Source of the DNA: Embiotoca jacksoni
Lineage: Eukaryota > Chordata > Actinopteri > Embiotocidae
Assembly: GCA_022577435.1 (NCBI GenBank)
Contig: JAKOON010000013.1
Span: 17,936,012-18,000,011, forward strand
Direction: 5' to 3'
Length of the DNA: 64,000 nt
The position numbers and the translations under genes are program-made. Within the stretch, counting starts at the first letter, position 1; every line of letters begins with the position of its first letter. Under the pieces are notes generated by a model, which worked only from the letters and a program-made list of their open reading frames with translations, ran no database searches and had not been told where the DNA came from. Positions 51,237 through 63,610 of this stretch are shown piece after piece.

Positions 51237-53740
51237 AGCCAGACAAGACAATAATAAACTACAAAAATGGATCTTTGTGGTAGTTCAGGCAGGCATGGAG
51301 TCTTTCCCGGGCCCCTTTTCCACCCAATCACACAAGGCCTTCAGTCCGCCTCTTCCAAGTAGTGCGCCTCTCCCAAGTAGTGCACTTTGCCACATTCATT
51401 CATTCTGCCCACTCTACGCTCTCCACATCGCTCTTAAACAACCCGCTATGGAATAGCTGCAAATCTCCTTCAACTCCCCAGCCTCCTCCCACATTGACAA
51501 ATGCTTTCACTGTTTTATGTTGTGTCCATTCAAAAGTCGTGAATTTCAGGCTCTGCCCAGCGGCTTGTGATCTCACTTGCTGAGGTCTGTGTCTTGCTTG
51601 CTCAGACTGTCGTGGAGCATCACCGCCAAACAAAAATGTATGCACGTCTTTAACAAATGGTTAAATCTAACGAGGTGTTCTGACTGAAATAAAACTATGA
51701 CGAGGTTCAAACCAAATGTGTAGCTAGACAGTGTATCAAGTTTTTTTTTTTTTTCATTTGAAACAGCAACTTTTGATTTCAGTAGGGTGAATGATGCGGC
51801 AGCAGTAATGAGGTCGCTGTATCACACTGTAGTGGTGAAGACCAAGCTGAGCCGGAGGGCAAAGCTCTCCATTTACTGGTCAGTCTATATCCAAATGCTG
51901 GCCTGTGATCATTAACTCTGAGTGATGACCGAAAGAATAAAATCACGAAGCAGCTTGGGAGTCCTCAAAAATGTCTGAGGAGATCTGGACTTCTCTGCTC
52001 TCCCTATTGCTACTGAGATGAGTTTTACACTTAAAAGCGATAGTCGTGGCATTAGGCTGACCACTGGTCAAACTTTGATTACTCTGTCACTCACTCAGTC
52101 ACTCAGTCAATCAATGGCAGACATTCAGGTATATAGGACTGGCCCTCGTGTTGTGGTCCAGCCAGTTATCGCTTTATTTGTCCTCTGGTTTGTGTCTCCT
52201 TAAAAGAGGCCGTACATATCATGGAAATGCAGTCCTGCTTACGTAATCACCCAGATCATCAAATGTCCTCCCAAACTCAAACTTGCAAAGAAATGTCTTA
52301 TCTAAAAGAGCAGCATGCAGCAGCCACTTGCTTTTTTCTGTCTCTTTCTCTTATCCTCAACCCCTCACTGCTCACCTTCCCTCCTTCCTATCGCCCTCTT
52401 TCAGTGCATCCCACTCCGTCAATCTGCCAGCCGGCCAGGGCCTTGAAACAATGCACCAATCATTGCAAAAAGGAGCGTGGCTCGCGCCTCCTCTCCTCCT
52501 GTAGTCCAGTGGGATTGGCTGCTGCTCCGTCCTCCAGGCTTTGCAGGGCGGCAGCCAGATCCTCGGACCACAGTGCGGCTGCCAGGAGCAAAGAGCTCTA
52601 ATGATCGCCCACTGCCACTGAAGCAGAGCCAGGGACACACAGGCAGAGAAAGACTTGCAAAAACCCAGAGTGCTTAGGGGGACAGAGGAGGCATCAACAT
52701 TTCTGAATTTTTCAGAAGAGTGTGGAGGACTATCTATCTATTCCTCATCCAGAATAATTATGCTATTTAAATTCAGTTGTAGCAGATCTTTATGGAATGG
52801 ATATGTGTCTCTGAATCTCTCCTCATGTAAAACAATTTAGGTTTATGCAAGCTATTGTGCAGGATGACTCAGAGGTGGACTATTTTTCTACTTCTACTCT
52901 CCTGTGGCACAAAATAGTCTCTTGGGATATGTGGTGGGAATTGCAACCTTTCTCAAGGAGAAAAAGACAACTTTCACTTTCTCTTTCATTCATTTCATTC
53001 ATGCTTTATTTATTTCTACCTCTGTCTCTATCTCTCACACTGTCTCTCAGTCCTCCACATGTATAATTACCCTCACATTTTCTCTGCCTTTTGGTGTCGT
53101 CGCTCTACGCACCTTAATTCTTCCGCCTGACGGACTCTCTTTCCTCATCGCCATCTGGCTCCACTTCTCTCTACCACCCTGTCACCTGCTTTTTGTTTCA
53201 GTAAGGGAAGGCTTTTAGTTCCTTATCAAACTCTCATGAATTATGAACAGCCACTGTCCAGAGGCCTGGACTGAAACACATCTCACTGTCAGCCTACCTC
53301 ACTTGAAGCAGCTCAGAGAGGAGAGGTACCGCAGTCCAGTCAGAAACACATTGTCCGGTAGGTCTATGAGATGAATTATTTACACTGTTGTGATCCCCAC
53401 CTGCCCCCAAAAACCTGTGTGTGACGCACACAGATCACACCTCCACCTGCCAAACCTCAGCCCAAACAGACCATGAGTTCAGCCGCACAGGAGACCTTGT
53501 CAACACTAAATTAAAGCCTGCAAACCGTCTCCATTTCAAACTTTGAACCTGATGAACAATGAATTGGTATCAAACCTGTCTTTTTAAATAAAACTCAAGT
53601 GTCTATTTGAAAGATGTTGAGCGAGAGTGCTGAAGTCATTTTCTGCACATTTGTGAGATTGGAGCCATTCAGATAACCATTTGAGAATATCACAGACAAA
53701 ATGACAGCTTGTAGTATTATGCTACCACCTGAATCCATGC
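51237..53740. other. Non-coding stretch, no gene seen
   Basis: It includes a moderately CpG-rich patch near 52430-52600 and pyrimidine-rich tracts near 52990-53200. No exon with domain content is recognised. Confidence 0.5.
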
Positions 53741-53748
53741 AACATGCT

Positions 53749-54032
53749 TGGCACGGTGGTGCAGTGGTTAGCATTGTCGCCTCATAGCAAAAAGGTTCCG
53801 GGTTCGAATCCGGTCCTGGGCCTTTCTGTGTGGAGTTTGCATGTTCTCCCTGTGTTTGCGTGGGTTCTCTCCGGGTTCTCCGGCTTCCTCCCATCATCCA
53901 AAAACATGCACCTCAGGTCAGGTTACCTGGCGCCGCGCTAGTGACAGCCTGTTGCAGCAGCTCCCCCCTGAGAGCCCCCCTGCTGTAGCGAAGAAATTTC
54001 CCCTCGGGGATTAATAAAGTGAAATTAAAAAA
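53749..54032 (+). mobile_element. V-SINE family retroposon, full length
   Basis: The 5' head is tRNA-derived. It has an A-box tggtgcagtgg at 53757-53767 and a B-box ggttcgaatcc at 53801-53811, spaced as in tRNA-type promoters. The central block ctgtgtggagtttgcatgtt, ctccctgtg, gcgtgggttctctccgggtt is the conserved domain of vertebrate V-SINEs (DANA, HE1 and relatives). The 3' end ggggattaataaag with an A-rich tail resembles a LINE tail. An exact 8-base duplication, aacatgct, flanks it (53741-53748 and 54033-54040), showing target-primed retroposition. It would be mobilised by a partner LINE. Confidence 0.9.
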
Positions 54033-54040
54033 AACATGCT

Positions 54041-54764
54041 AAACAAATGCAGTGCAAAAGCAAAATTAGCATGTTAACTAAAAGTTGGTGACCACATCAA
54101 ACATCACCTTTGGAATATTAGGATGCTACCGATGTCGCATGTCACAATGATGATAAGAGAATTTAGCTCAAACACCACTGTGCTGCTAACTGGCTGGAGA
54201 CTCTGAGGCTACATCCACCTGAGTATATTCAGTTTTTCAAAACAAAAACAATCTCCACCCACTTCAGTGTTTTAGCACTGTTTTGGAAAAAAAACATTCA
54301 TAATAACACACCTGTAAATATATATCACATGACCAGTACACTGGGCTTGCCACCCATAAAATGTACTGTTTTCTTTTATTTCTGGAAACAATGTACACAA
54401 GGTACTTTTTACTTCTGGCTGATTCCAGTATTTTTAGACTGAATATGACGTAATTCAATTTGAGTACCTGAAGGTCAACAAAAAACTAAATGATTCAAAA
54501 TAAGTCCTACAACCTGAACAGCCTGACCAGACTGTGGGTCCTTGTGGTCTCACTGACTGTGACCCAGACGAGCGTAATATAGCACGGATATTTCTTCGGT
54601 ACAGGCAGAGCACAACTATTCAGTATTTAAAGTTTTTTTTTTAGCAATTCTCATTACAAAATGATAACAAACACAATCAAACAGTAATCCTTAAAAAAAA
54701 AAAGTACAATGCCGACTTCTTTAAAATAACAATGACAGAAAAAGTGACCGGCGCCCCCCCGGCC

Positions 54765-54767
<3 letters not shown>
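54041..54767. other. Non-coding stretch, no feature seen
   Basis: No exon or repeat recognised between the SINE and the CA array. Confidence 0.45.

Positions 54768-54862
<95 letters not shown>
54768..54862 (+). repeat. (CA)n microsatellite with one interruption
   Basis: About 47 CA units broken once by CATA near 54837-54840. The frames through it are artefacts. Confidence 0.95.
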
Positions 54863-56750
54863 TTCACTCCCATATTTGATTTGGTTCTTTGCCGTTAGTA
54901 TTGAACCAACATTATATTAAAACAAAGTGCAAAACTGAAAGTCTGTTTCAAATCTCTTATGATCCGCACTTAAGCATCATGTGGAAAATGATTTGCGATA
55001 ATTTCTGATGTAGTTTTAGTCATACATTTCTAAAGCTCAGCAAATATTAGGTGATACCAACAAATAACCCATATTTCCTATTTCTATAAACACTGAATGC
55101 ACCATCCCACTGTTAAAGGCAGATCGTTTACATATGATCTGGTACAAACGGTACAAATTACTACACACACTGACATCTATTCCTGTTCTGTCCTCCATCC
55201 TTATTAATCAGTGCTAACTACCAGGTGAAGTTTACCAATCAGACACTTCATTTTAATGTCCAAGTTTCACTTCACTGAACTGAAACAGCTCTGGCTGTAC
55301 AGTAACCAATCAGCGACTTTACATGTATGTCATCAGAAAGGAGCAGAACAATATGGCTGGAGGCAGCGCGAACGCAATGTAAGTCAGCTAATGAGATGAG
55401 CCGAGCTGCTGGCAAATACATACAGATGATCCGTCGTCTTAGGGATTCAAGTCAGGTGCCGTGCATAGAAAGAGTTGAGAGCTCCAGTATGGATTAGTGG
55501 GGCTGGGAGTTGCTTATGCTCTTCAGGAGAACACAGAGCAGCGCCACACTGGATTACACAGCTGGGGAAAAGGTTACACACTTCAATGCATGTGAGAGAG
55601 GGATGAGCAGAAAGAACAAGCTCACAGCAGCAAGGATAATTAGAGAAGTCCTCCTTTCCTCTTTCTGACAGTACAGTCAGACAGGTGTTCCTGTATAGAC
55701 CGGATGGGAATATTATTTGAACTGCAGCTCTGTTTACTTGGATAAAAGAACCATTCCCTGGTTCCCACTTTGTATGTGCAATGTTTCTGCGCTAGTGTCA
55801 CCGAGACAAATTCACGTGTATTCTTTGTAATTTGGTAATTACTGAGCCTTGGATTCCACTTTTAATTAGCATTAAGAAAGAAGTTAATCACAGCAGCCTG
55901 TAGCTCGACACTGAACGCGATTGGGATTGTTAGCAGATATTGTGCACTCAGCAATTCAATTACTGTCCCTAATGAACATAGATAATGGGGTAATATCATA
56001 CCTGATGCTGTGGATGGAGAATAAATGAAGAATCGGACTCAAAACACAGACCAAGACTATTCACATACCTTGTGCTTAGCAGGATGCATCTACACTAACA
56101 AACATTCTGAGAAACAGGATGGATTTATTTAAGTGTAAATCTAGTGATACTCTCAACAAATCGTAATGCCTGTGTAGCCAAAGCCTAATATAGCTTATTC
56201 ATCTGTGCCACAGACCCCCACTGTGGTCCAAAAACTATTAAAGCACATTAATGAGTCACAATGTAGCACTGGATTGTTTCTCTATTACTGAACACACACA
56301 CTGTAGTTTATTAATGAGTCATCTTATAAGCAGACTAAATCTATAGCTGGAAATAGTCCTCATCTAATCAGTATTTACTCCTGTTGAAGTTTGCTAAATG
56401 TTAGTTGTTTTAGAATATGATTCAACCTACTGGATAAACAGGTTTGTGACATGTTTTTTTTAAGATGTATATTCTTATTTGGGATATATGGAGCTGAGAG
56501 TCACAGACATGCAGGGGAAGTCAAAGTACAGAGAGATTAATGCAAAGCTGGTTTTTGGCTTTAAATGGTATTGATTGATAATAACAAAAACTGGACAACC
56601 AGACTCATCCTTTCAATTATGTCTCAATGCAAACACATTTCAATCTTTATGTCTATAATGTGATTTTACAGATTGTAAAAAAGACGCAAATTACCATCAT
56701 GATATCATTTTTTTAAAATTATGTTTTACTCTTTTCTGAGAAGTAAGTAG
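54863..56750. other. Non-coding stretch, no feature seen
   Basis: No exon, RNA gene or transposon recognised. Confidence 0.5.
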
Positions 56751-56943
56751 TAAATGGTCTGCACTTATATAGCACTTTATCTCTTTAGTTGCATTCCCAA
56801 ACCATGCTGCCTTACAAGTTGCTCGCCCGCCATCAGAAGCAGCTTGGGGTTCAGTGTCTTGCCCCAGGACACTTCAGCATGCGAAAAGGAAGAATCAGGG
56901 GTCGTACCACCAACCTGGACAACCTGCTCTACCATCTGAGCCT
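56751..56943 (-). mobile_element. tRNA-derived SINE with LINE-like tail
   Basis: Read on the minus strand, the head is ggctcagatggtagagcagg (A-box tggtagagcag), followed by ggtacgacccc, a one-base variant of the B-box ggttcgannnc. The body is gtcctggggcaagacactg, and the tail is agtgctatataagtgcagac then catt, typical of fish SINEs sharing a LINE 3' end. No clear target-site duplication was found. I do not name the family. Confidence 0.65.
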
Positions 56944-59152
56944 TCAAAAGAGTCAAATTTGATGTCCAACAAAGCAGCGGAAGACAGATCTGGTTTCACA
57001 TCAAACTAAAAACTTGATTTTTGTTTGAGATTTGCAAAGTCAAGGAGAATTATGACTTCCCCTTACATTTTCATTACAAATGTGATACATGATACAAGGC
57101 AGCTAACCTTGTGCTAAATTCAGCTCAGTCATGGAAAACCTTAAGTATGATTCTGACTCACTTTAAGGTGCACACAGTCCCAAACATACACTTGAACAAC
57201 TCCTTCCCTCGTCGTTCCCTGCCTTCCCTCCACAGCAGCAGTCATATGCAGCGGGCCTGATAAGGAATTAACATTCCAGGCCTGTGTAGCGATATCAGCC
57301 TCCTCTATTGTAATTAATGCAGTCCACTCCCGCTCCACATCTACAGCAGGTAGCTATTAGCCTGAACAGATTCAGCACGCCAGCCATTTCAATGCAAGAA
57401 TCACTGCAATCTGGATCGGAATACATAACGGCAAGAGAAACAAGGTGTCACAAACTGCTACAGAGACATGGGCGATAAACAGCAGCTGAACAGGGCAGCA
57501 CACTGTAGTTCAGCTATAGCAACTGTCAACAATGCACCATGACATGTGCTTACAAATGCCACTTAACTACTCCTACATACTGTATGTTACACTCCTTCCA
57601 AGCTGCAGTCAGACTGTATTGCCCTGAAGCTGAAAGACCCCTGAAAACTGGACAATTAAACTACAGCAAATGGTTTGTATTTATGCTGCGGAGGAGAGCT
57701 AATGTGCATTCTGAGTCTGACTCCGAAGTGATAACAGGGTGTTTGTGAAGGAGTGTGTGGGGGCGGAAGACTGCAGAAGGAGTGGGTGGGCAGACGCAGG
57801 GATGAACTCAAGAGGTGAGTATGAATGAGCACTGAGGGTTCCATATTGCTGCTGTCGTAGCACGGAATAATGCATGCATTGTGGATACTGGATGCAGCAT
57901 CACCCGGTACTACAGGGCGGGCATGTGCCCTACCAAGAAAACAAGGCAGGGGTTTGTGGTACAGCTGTAAACTGTTGCCCCGCAGCTGGCTACAGCTTCA
58001 TTCAAGACTTTTAAATGATGTTTCTGTGTCAAACAGGCCAACGTCAGACTAGAAATAGCTTTTAAATCATTAAGAGGAGCATGACATATTCAATAGACTT
58101 GATGCTCAGTAATATTGGGTAAAGCAGGTATTTTAATGAAAGTTTGGCATTAATCTGCACATTTAATAACACCTACAATTTGTTAGCTTTGCCCTGAGGC
58201 ACAAAAGTTTTACATGTTTAGTTCATTTAGGATCACAATTAAACCCACGGCAGCGTATGTAAATAAAAGTCCACAGGCTCTGAAGTAGCTCATTAACTGG
58301 ACAGAGTTTGGCTGAGCTGTCATCGCACCAGATAGTGAATCAAAACAAATTGGATTTCAGCTCCTGGAACTTTGATTTTAGCATTATTTCTTCGACTTTG
58401 TTCATTTTTTAATGCTGTGGTTTTCAAAAATCAATACCCTTCTCATTAAACTCCAAAGACACTCATTCCTGAGACCACACACTCATAGATCTCTCAGTAC
58501 AAAATGATGCAAATGGCAATGTTTTCACTTCTCCAAACAAAGCAAACTAAACAGGGGACCTCCAATAATCTTGATGTCAATGCACCATTAAAGTGGACAC
58601 TCAGAATACAAATCTGCCTTTTTACTTCTGGTTCTGAACTGTTACAAATGATCCAAGAGAAGTAAACATAAAATTACTCATTCGTTGTACAGTTTCGTTG
58701 TCCTTCATCTGTGATACCTGGAGCCACAAGGGAAAATCAACTTTGGGCTATGAGTTCATAAAGAAATAACCGATGATGAGCCGAGACTCGAGCTGGACCT
58801 CAAATACAACCCAGGAACTTTCCAGTTATGTCTGTATTATAGAGGATTCTGCACCACCCTTTACATCTGATGTTAATATTTAGTACCAGTGCAGGAAGGA
58901 CTGCGATCAATATATTCTCAGGGGTAAAGTAAGGTGGTGGTTATGGTGGGAGACGTAGCACATCAGTGACATAGGTGCAACATTTGCCTGTTTATTATCA
59001 TAAATATTTACCCTAACTTAAATCAGGGTTTTACTTGCTCATGCTCTGCACAGAGTTTTAAAAACATTGTCAACGGTTGTAAGAATCACTTTGATTGAAA
59101 ATAATCCACGTTTTTTTTCCAGAAGTGTCAATGATGATTAAACGAGTTGCAA
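56944..59152. other. Non-coding stretch, no gene seen
   Basis: A minus frame at 57141-57338 ends at a plausible donor but lacks an acceptor and a family match. Nothing else is recognised. Confidence 0.45.
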
Positions 59153-59876
59153 TCAAAACGTTCTGAGACTGCACCTCTGTCAAACAAAAGTTGTACCGAT
59201 TAAAATCTGGTAGATATGCCCTTCAGAGTCGCCCCCTTTTGCTGCGATACACCACTCCCTGCACTCCTGCAACACTTGTAACGCTGCCTGGAAGTCCCGT
59301 TCTGTAAGCGTGTCAAGCACCAGCTGCAATTAACACTGGGTCTCCTCCACTGTATCAAAATGACGGCCCAACAGCTTGTACTTCATTTCGGGGAACAGAC
59401 GGGGAGTCAAATCCAGTGAGTTGAGATGGTGGGGAAATTAATCAACGACTGTCTTGTTGCAAATAAAACGACATATTTTCAACAAGCCGTGAGTGAGCAC
59501 ATTGCCATGTTGGAGAACCCCATTTCAGTTCAGGTCAATTGCATCGATTACTTTCTCTCAGACACCTCAGAACGTCACAGCACATCAAAGTGTTGTCAGT
59601 CTGACCCTACGCGATGAATTCACAGTACGCGAGCCTACAAATGTCAACGTTTCTGAAGCATTTTAAGGGGCTCCGTTGCTGATTTCCAGGTCCATGTTGA
59701 AATCGCAATTGCAGACGTACCACTGATCATAAAGGTGTGTGTAACAGAGGAGCTGAGGTTCATCAAGCAATGTAAATTGGAATAGTTTGTCACAAAGGTT
59801 ATTGCTTCCCCCTGCTTCATGCACATTGCTGCGCCGCTGGTCTTGCACACCAGGAACAGTCTCAGAACTTTTTGTT
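59153..59876 (-). mobile_element. Decayed mariner-like element with TIRs
   Basis: The left end tcaaaacgttctgagactg is matched by the reverse complement of the right end, caaaaagttctgagactg. Between them lies about 724 bp, shorter than the 1.3 kb of a complete mariner. The transposase C-terminus is readable on the minus strand. Flanking TA duplications are not evident. Confidence 0.7.
59205..59440 (-). pseudogene. Mariner-type transposase C-terminal remnant
   Basis: On the minus strand the frame reads ...LDLTPRLFPEMKYKLLGRHF, then DTVEETQ, a stop, LQLVLDTLTERDFQAALQVL and EWCIAAKGGDSEG. This corresponds to the end of mariner-like transposases: SPDLTPxDFxLFPxLK, then HFDTVEE, then a W.KC...GG.YFEGD ending. 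The D-F block after DLTP is deleted and one in-frame stop is present. The N-terminal part is not readable. It is a fossil of a TA-targeting DD(34)D-type transposase. Confidence 0.65.
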
Positions 59877-61211
59877 AAAACCCTAATAGGTGATAAACAA
59901 TTACATACAGTTAGAAACACATTGAAAAACAAAAGCATAATGTATAACATTATAGAGGAGGTTACTGCTGGTGTCACTCTGTGGCATCTAAGTTTTTATG
60001 TTTTAATAAGGAACCACCACATTATACTGAGTAGCACACATTCACAACACCACTATGACTTTTTGACCTGCATACGTGCTACTACTGTTGTCAAGTTACA
60101 TTATATATACTGCGCAGCTCTTACAGAGATCAGAATCTGCAGGTACATTTTGTAGAAGCTCAGCTCTTGAATTTATGCTAAAATGACCGATCTTCTATTT
60201 TAAAGTCCAGAGTGTTTAGTCTGCTTTCTTTTCACACGATAAATAAATCCACAACCAGACGAGTTTGTAGTTTAGTTTGCATCAGAGTGAGTAGCAGCTT
60301 TCATACAAACCAAACAGCCAAGTGTACACTTTGTTTGAACAGCGCCAGTTTCAGTGATGAAAGTCCCCTTCAGCATCCATGGATGACTTCGAAACATTGC
60401 GAACCACATGTGTTTAACGCTGCGTATGCGTGTTTCTGTGCAGCAACAACAATAACAAAAAAAATAAGCAGCTTATATTGTTTCAGTAAATCCAAAATTA
60501 TGGACACTGTGGGAGGACTTGTAACTGCTATGCCAAATTTACAGCTTTGCACAGCGCAGTAACAGATACATTAGGGGGTGAAAACTACTATTTCCACATG
60601 AGGAATGATAATAATTAGAGAGAAATGTACAGAGAGAGAGATATATCCCAGAGAGGAGTGCAGTGTTACTGTAATTATAACTTGTGAAAGCCAGTGCTTT
60701 TGCAGCAGATTCCATCTGAGCAAACACTGGCGGTGCAGTAAAACCCCAATCTCGTTGATCTAAGAATTTTAATTGAGGGAATGTCAGAATCTCCACAGAT
60801 GGTGCAACATGCAAACACACTGCAGAGTAATTAGAAAAAGTCTTTCCAGCCCCCCTTCTCCTATCTTTGCAGGTCTTACAGCAGACTGTTTCCCCAAAAC
60901 AAGATGTGGACGGAGGTGATAAAAGAGGAGGAAGTTAGGGGAAGGTAAGGAGGGCGACGCGGAACGAGGGATCATTTCAGAACATCATTGAAGGAGGGTG
61001 AAGATGAGAAACGAGTGCGAGGAGGGTTTTAGATTTCATTCATCAAAGAATGTTGCCTGTGCCTTCCTTTCATGGAGGTAAAACCTGTCACAGCTACATT
61101 TTCCTGAGTATTAACTCTGGGGATGGACATTTCGAGAAGAAATTATATTTCATATTTGCTGGGAACGATTCCACTATTATTCAACTATTAGACCCACCCC
61201 TCCCCCGCCGC
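59877..61211. other. Non-coding stretch, no feature seen
   Basis: No exon or repeat recognised. The plus frames of 116-122 codons here have no motif. Confidence 0.45.
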
Positions 61212-61212
61212 C

Positions 61213-61289
<77 letters not shown>
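61212..61289 (+). repeat. (CA)n microsatellite
   Basis: Array of about 78 bases, interrupted near its start by CATA steps. It directly abuts the left end of repeat family E copy 2. Confidence 0.95.
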
Positions 61290-61290
<1 letters not shown>

Positions 61291-61690
61291 CTGCCTCAAT
61301 GGACTGTATATAAAAGGGCTGCTAGGGGTTGGCTCCAAAAAAGCTATGACTCAGAAGACTTCTATTCAACTTCTCTCATGAACTACAAAGTCAATATTTT
61401 TTTTCCCCAAGAGTCATTCTAGTGTCATTTGCCAAAGTCACTACTCCTTATTAGTTTTCTGGATCGGAAAATAATTACATTTTATAATTAATTAGGTATT
61501 AGGCCTCATAAAGCTTCATTTTTGGGTGCGTGTCTGTTTGACTGACAGACCTGTGGTGCAGTCTGGTTTCCACTGTAGGTGGGCGGGGCAAAGCGTCATA
61601 GGCCTCATAATGACAGTTCACAAACCAATGGGCGATGTCACTGCTGGTTTCCGGCAGGATTACATTTCAGTGTGCACACATTACTTGCCA
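61290..61690 (+). repeat. Dispersed repeat family E, copy 2
   Basis: The order tttggctcca-like ttggctccaaa, cattctagtgtcatt, cttattagttttctgg, gtgtctgtttgactgacaga, ctgtggtgcagtctgg and ggtgggcgggg repeats that at 36.2-36.75 kb. No coding frame is present. Confidence 0.7.
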
Positions 61691-62254
61691 TCTGCTAGAA
61701 GATAACTCATCACTGTAAAGATAATTGTGACAAGTTCAGGGGAACATGGGCTGCAGTGACATCATTGATCATACAGCCAATCTCCGGTTCCAGTATGATT
61801 ATGGGCGGAGTCTTTGCATGCCCAGACCAGGTTAAGTTAAAGTGCATTGTTTCAATTGACACCCAAATGATAGTGATGGGTATATATTTCATTGTCCCAC
61901 TTCTTACACTTATAGTCTTAAGTCACAGCATATTCTACAGAACGTAGGCTATCTGAATTTGTCTAAAATTAAATGTTCCAAAAGTGCATGCTTCATTCAA
62001 ATTCAATATAATTTCTAGCAATCACTAACACAAGTGAAAGTAAGATTCGCTCACGCCATAAACTCAGGCTTAACATATGCGATCAAAGATTGAAAACCAT
62101 CGCCTTTGACGAAGCTGATGCGAAGCACGTCATTAGCGTTAGCTTTAAGATGAAGGCTGTTGTTTGCTCTACACATCCAACATCTAACTTACTCTGTCTG
62201 GTTTGGGAAGTAGCTGAGTTCACCATCAATCCAAGCAAGCCTGGAAACTACTGG

Positions 62255-62780
62255 CAGCTTGGGTGACTAGGTGTCCCACTTCATGTGGGACTGCACAGCA
62301 TTTTTATCCCTTGTCACGCATCCCACATATTGAGACGATGTCCTGCATTTTGATTGGCTCTAGTTCTCTAAAAGCAGAACTGCAGGACAGACACTTTCCA
62401 AAAATCTGGACATGCAGCTACAACAAAGACATCCCCACTGACACCATGAGATGGATGAAAAACAGTTAAGGTGACAGTGGCCAAAATAATTCCCGTTTAC
62501 CACACCGTGCACTGAGCACTCCCAATCATACAGGTCAGCAGACTGTGGTATGACGCTCGGAACATATGAAACAATTTACTCCTAGCTTCCTTTTACATTC
62601 ACGGTATTTACTCAGCGTGGGGGTTCAGTAAGTTGCATTCAAATAAAACATTTGCTTCGTCTTTGACCGGCTAACCTGTAACCTGCATTATCTATTGTGT
62701 GTTTTCATTTGGATGTTTTTTAAGTTGGATAGACATAAACATTTTAGACTATCTCTCAGCATTGGTAAAATGTCCTACAT
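62255..62780 (-). repeat. Dispersed repeat family C, copy 2 (no Tc1 insertion)
   Basis: Read on the minus strand it is collinear with 38330-38716 plus 40018-40125, passing through ggatgtctttgttgtagctg where copy 1 carries the Tc1 element. It is the unoccupied relative. It retains an extra block (ttctgcttttagagaac region) missing from copy 1. Confidence 0.8.
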
Positions 62781-63474
62781 TGTTGATGACAAAAATCTAT
62801 TCATAAATAATGCAGATAGAAGCTTTTGATGAGTAAAATAATTTTTCTCCACTTGTTCTGTTGAAAGATTTACATGGATTTTGGATCCTGGCAGAGGCTG
62901 TCATATTAACAGCTGTTCGACGTCAGTTGGCAGGAAGGGTTTATGCATTATGTGAAGCAGCATTTCATTTCAATTCAACACAGTCAATTGTTTACTCTTG
63001 CATTTGCCTGCACACCTATCATACACTGCTAGCACTGACCTTGGGCGAGCAGCTTTTACGGCATCTTAATGTTCCATTAATTTAACTCTAATTACCCCAC
63101 GTAGCGCAGGATCTAAGTTGAGAGCATGAGAGCAGCTTTGAACAGGCTGAGAGAACAAGAAGGGTAGAGGGATGAGGTGGGGTGCTGAGGCAGGGAGCAC
63201 TGGAGACACATTAGAAAGGACCCCCTGCTGCTGCACCCTACTTTTAGGTGGAGTCGCCTACCGTAGGACAAGGGAGGGCAAAAGGAGCGAAAGGAGGATC
63301 GTCGATTGAGCTTTGATTAATTGAGCCAAAGCAAAGGTGGAAGATAAAGCAGGACAGGCCAGTGCAAGGGAGGCAAACTTAGTCAGTTGGCTGAGCTGCT
63401 TTTAGCCACATGAAAAGAGCGAGAGAAGAAGAGTGAAGGAGAGAGAGCACGGACTGAGAGGAATAGTTCAAATG
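62781..63474. other. Non-coding stretch, no feature seen
   Basis: Purine-rich near 63120-63440. No exon or repeat recognised. Confidence 0.45.
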
Positions 63475-63610
63475 TGTGTGTACTTGTACAACTATCCTTG
63501 AGGGGACTAGTTTTACACCGTCAGACTGAGGACGTTTCAGCAAAGTGAGGACATTTTTGCTGGTCTTCACTTCCTCACATCCCTTCAATGGGCTTTTTCT
63601 GTGGGGTTAA
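63475..63610 (+). repeat. GAGGAC/GTCCTCAC-type teleost repeat, left part
   Basis: Blocks gtacttgtacaactatcctt, gtgaggacatttttgctgg and tcttcacttcctcac match a common fish repeat as I recall it. It is interrupted at 63610 by the MITE and resumes at 63913. Confidence 0.5.

Noticed and set aside
53757..53811. tRNA gene, because of perfect A- and B-box motifs
   Set aside because: The sequence does not fold as a tRNA beyond the promoter boxes and continues into a V-SINE body with a target duplication.
57141..57338. Possible exon ending ...VHLK at a gtgagt donor, phase 0, recalling the ...FHIK before NSVA in GPR124
   Set aside because: No acceptor-bounded exon with GAIN-like sequence could be defined. 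The remaining residues do not fit, and it would require a 35-kb intron with only four residues of similarity.
59787..60562. Plus ORFs of 116-122 codons
   Set aside because: They partly overlap the mariner fossil's end and show no domain or splice context.
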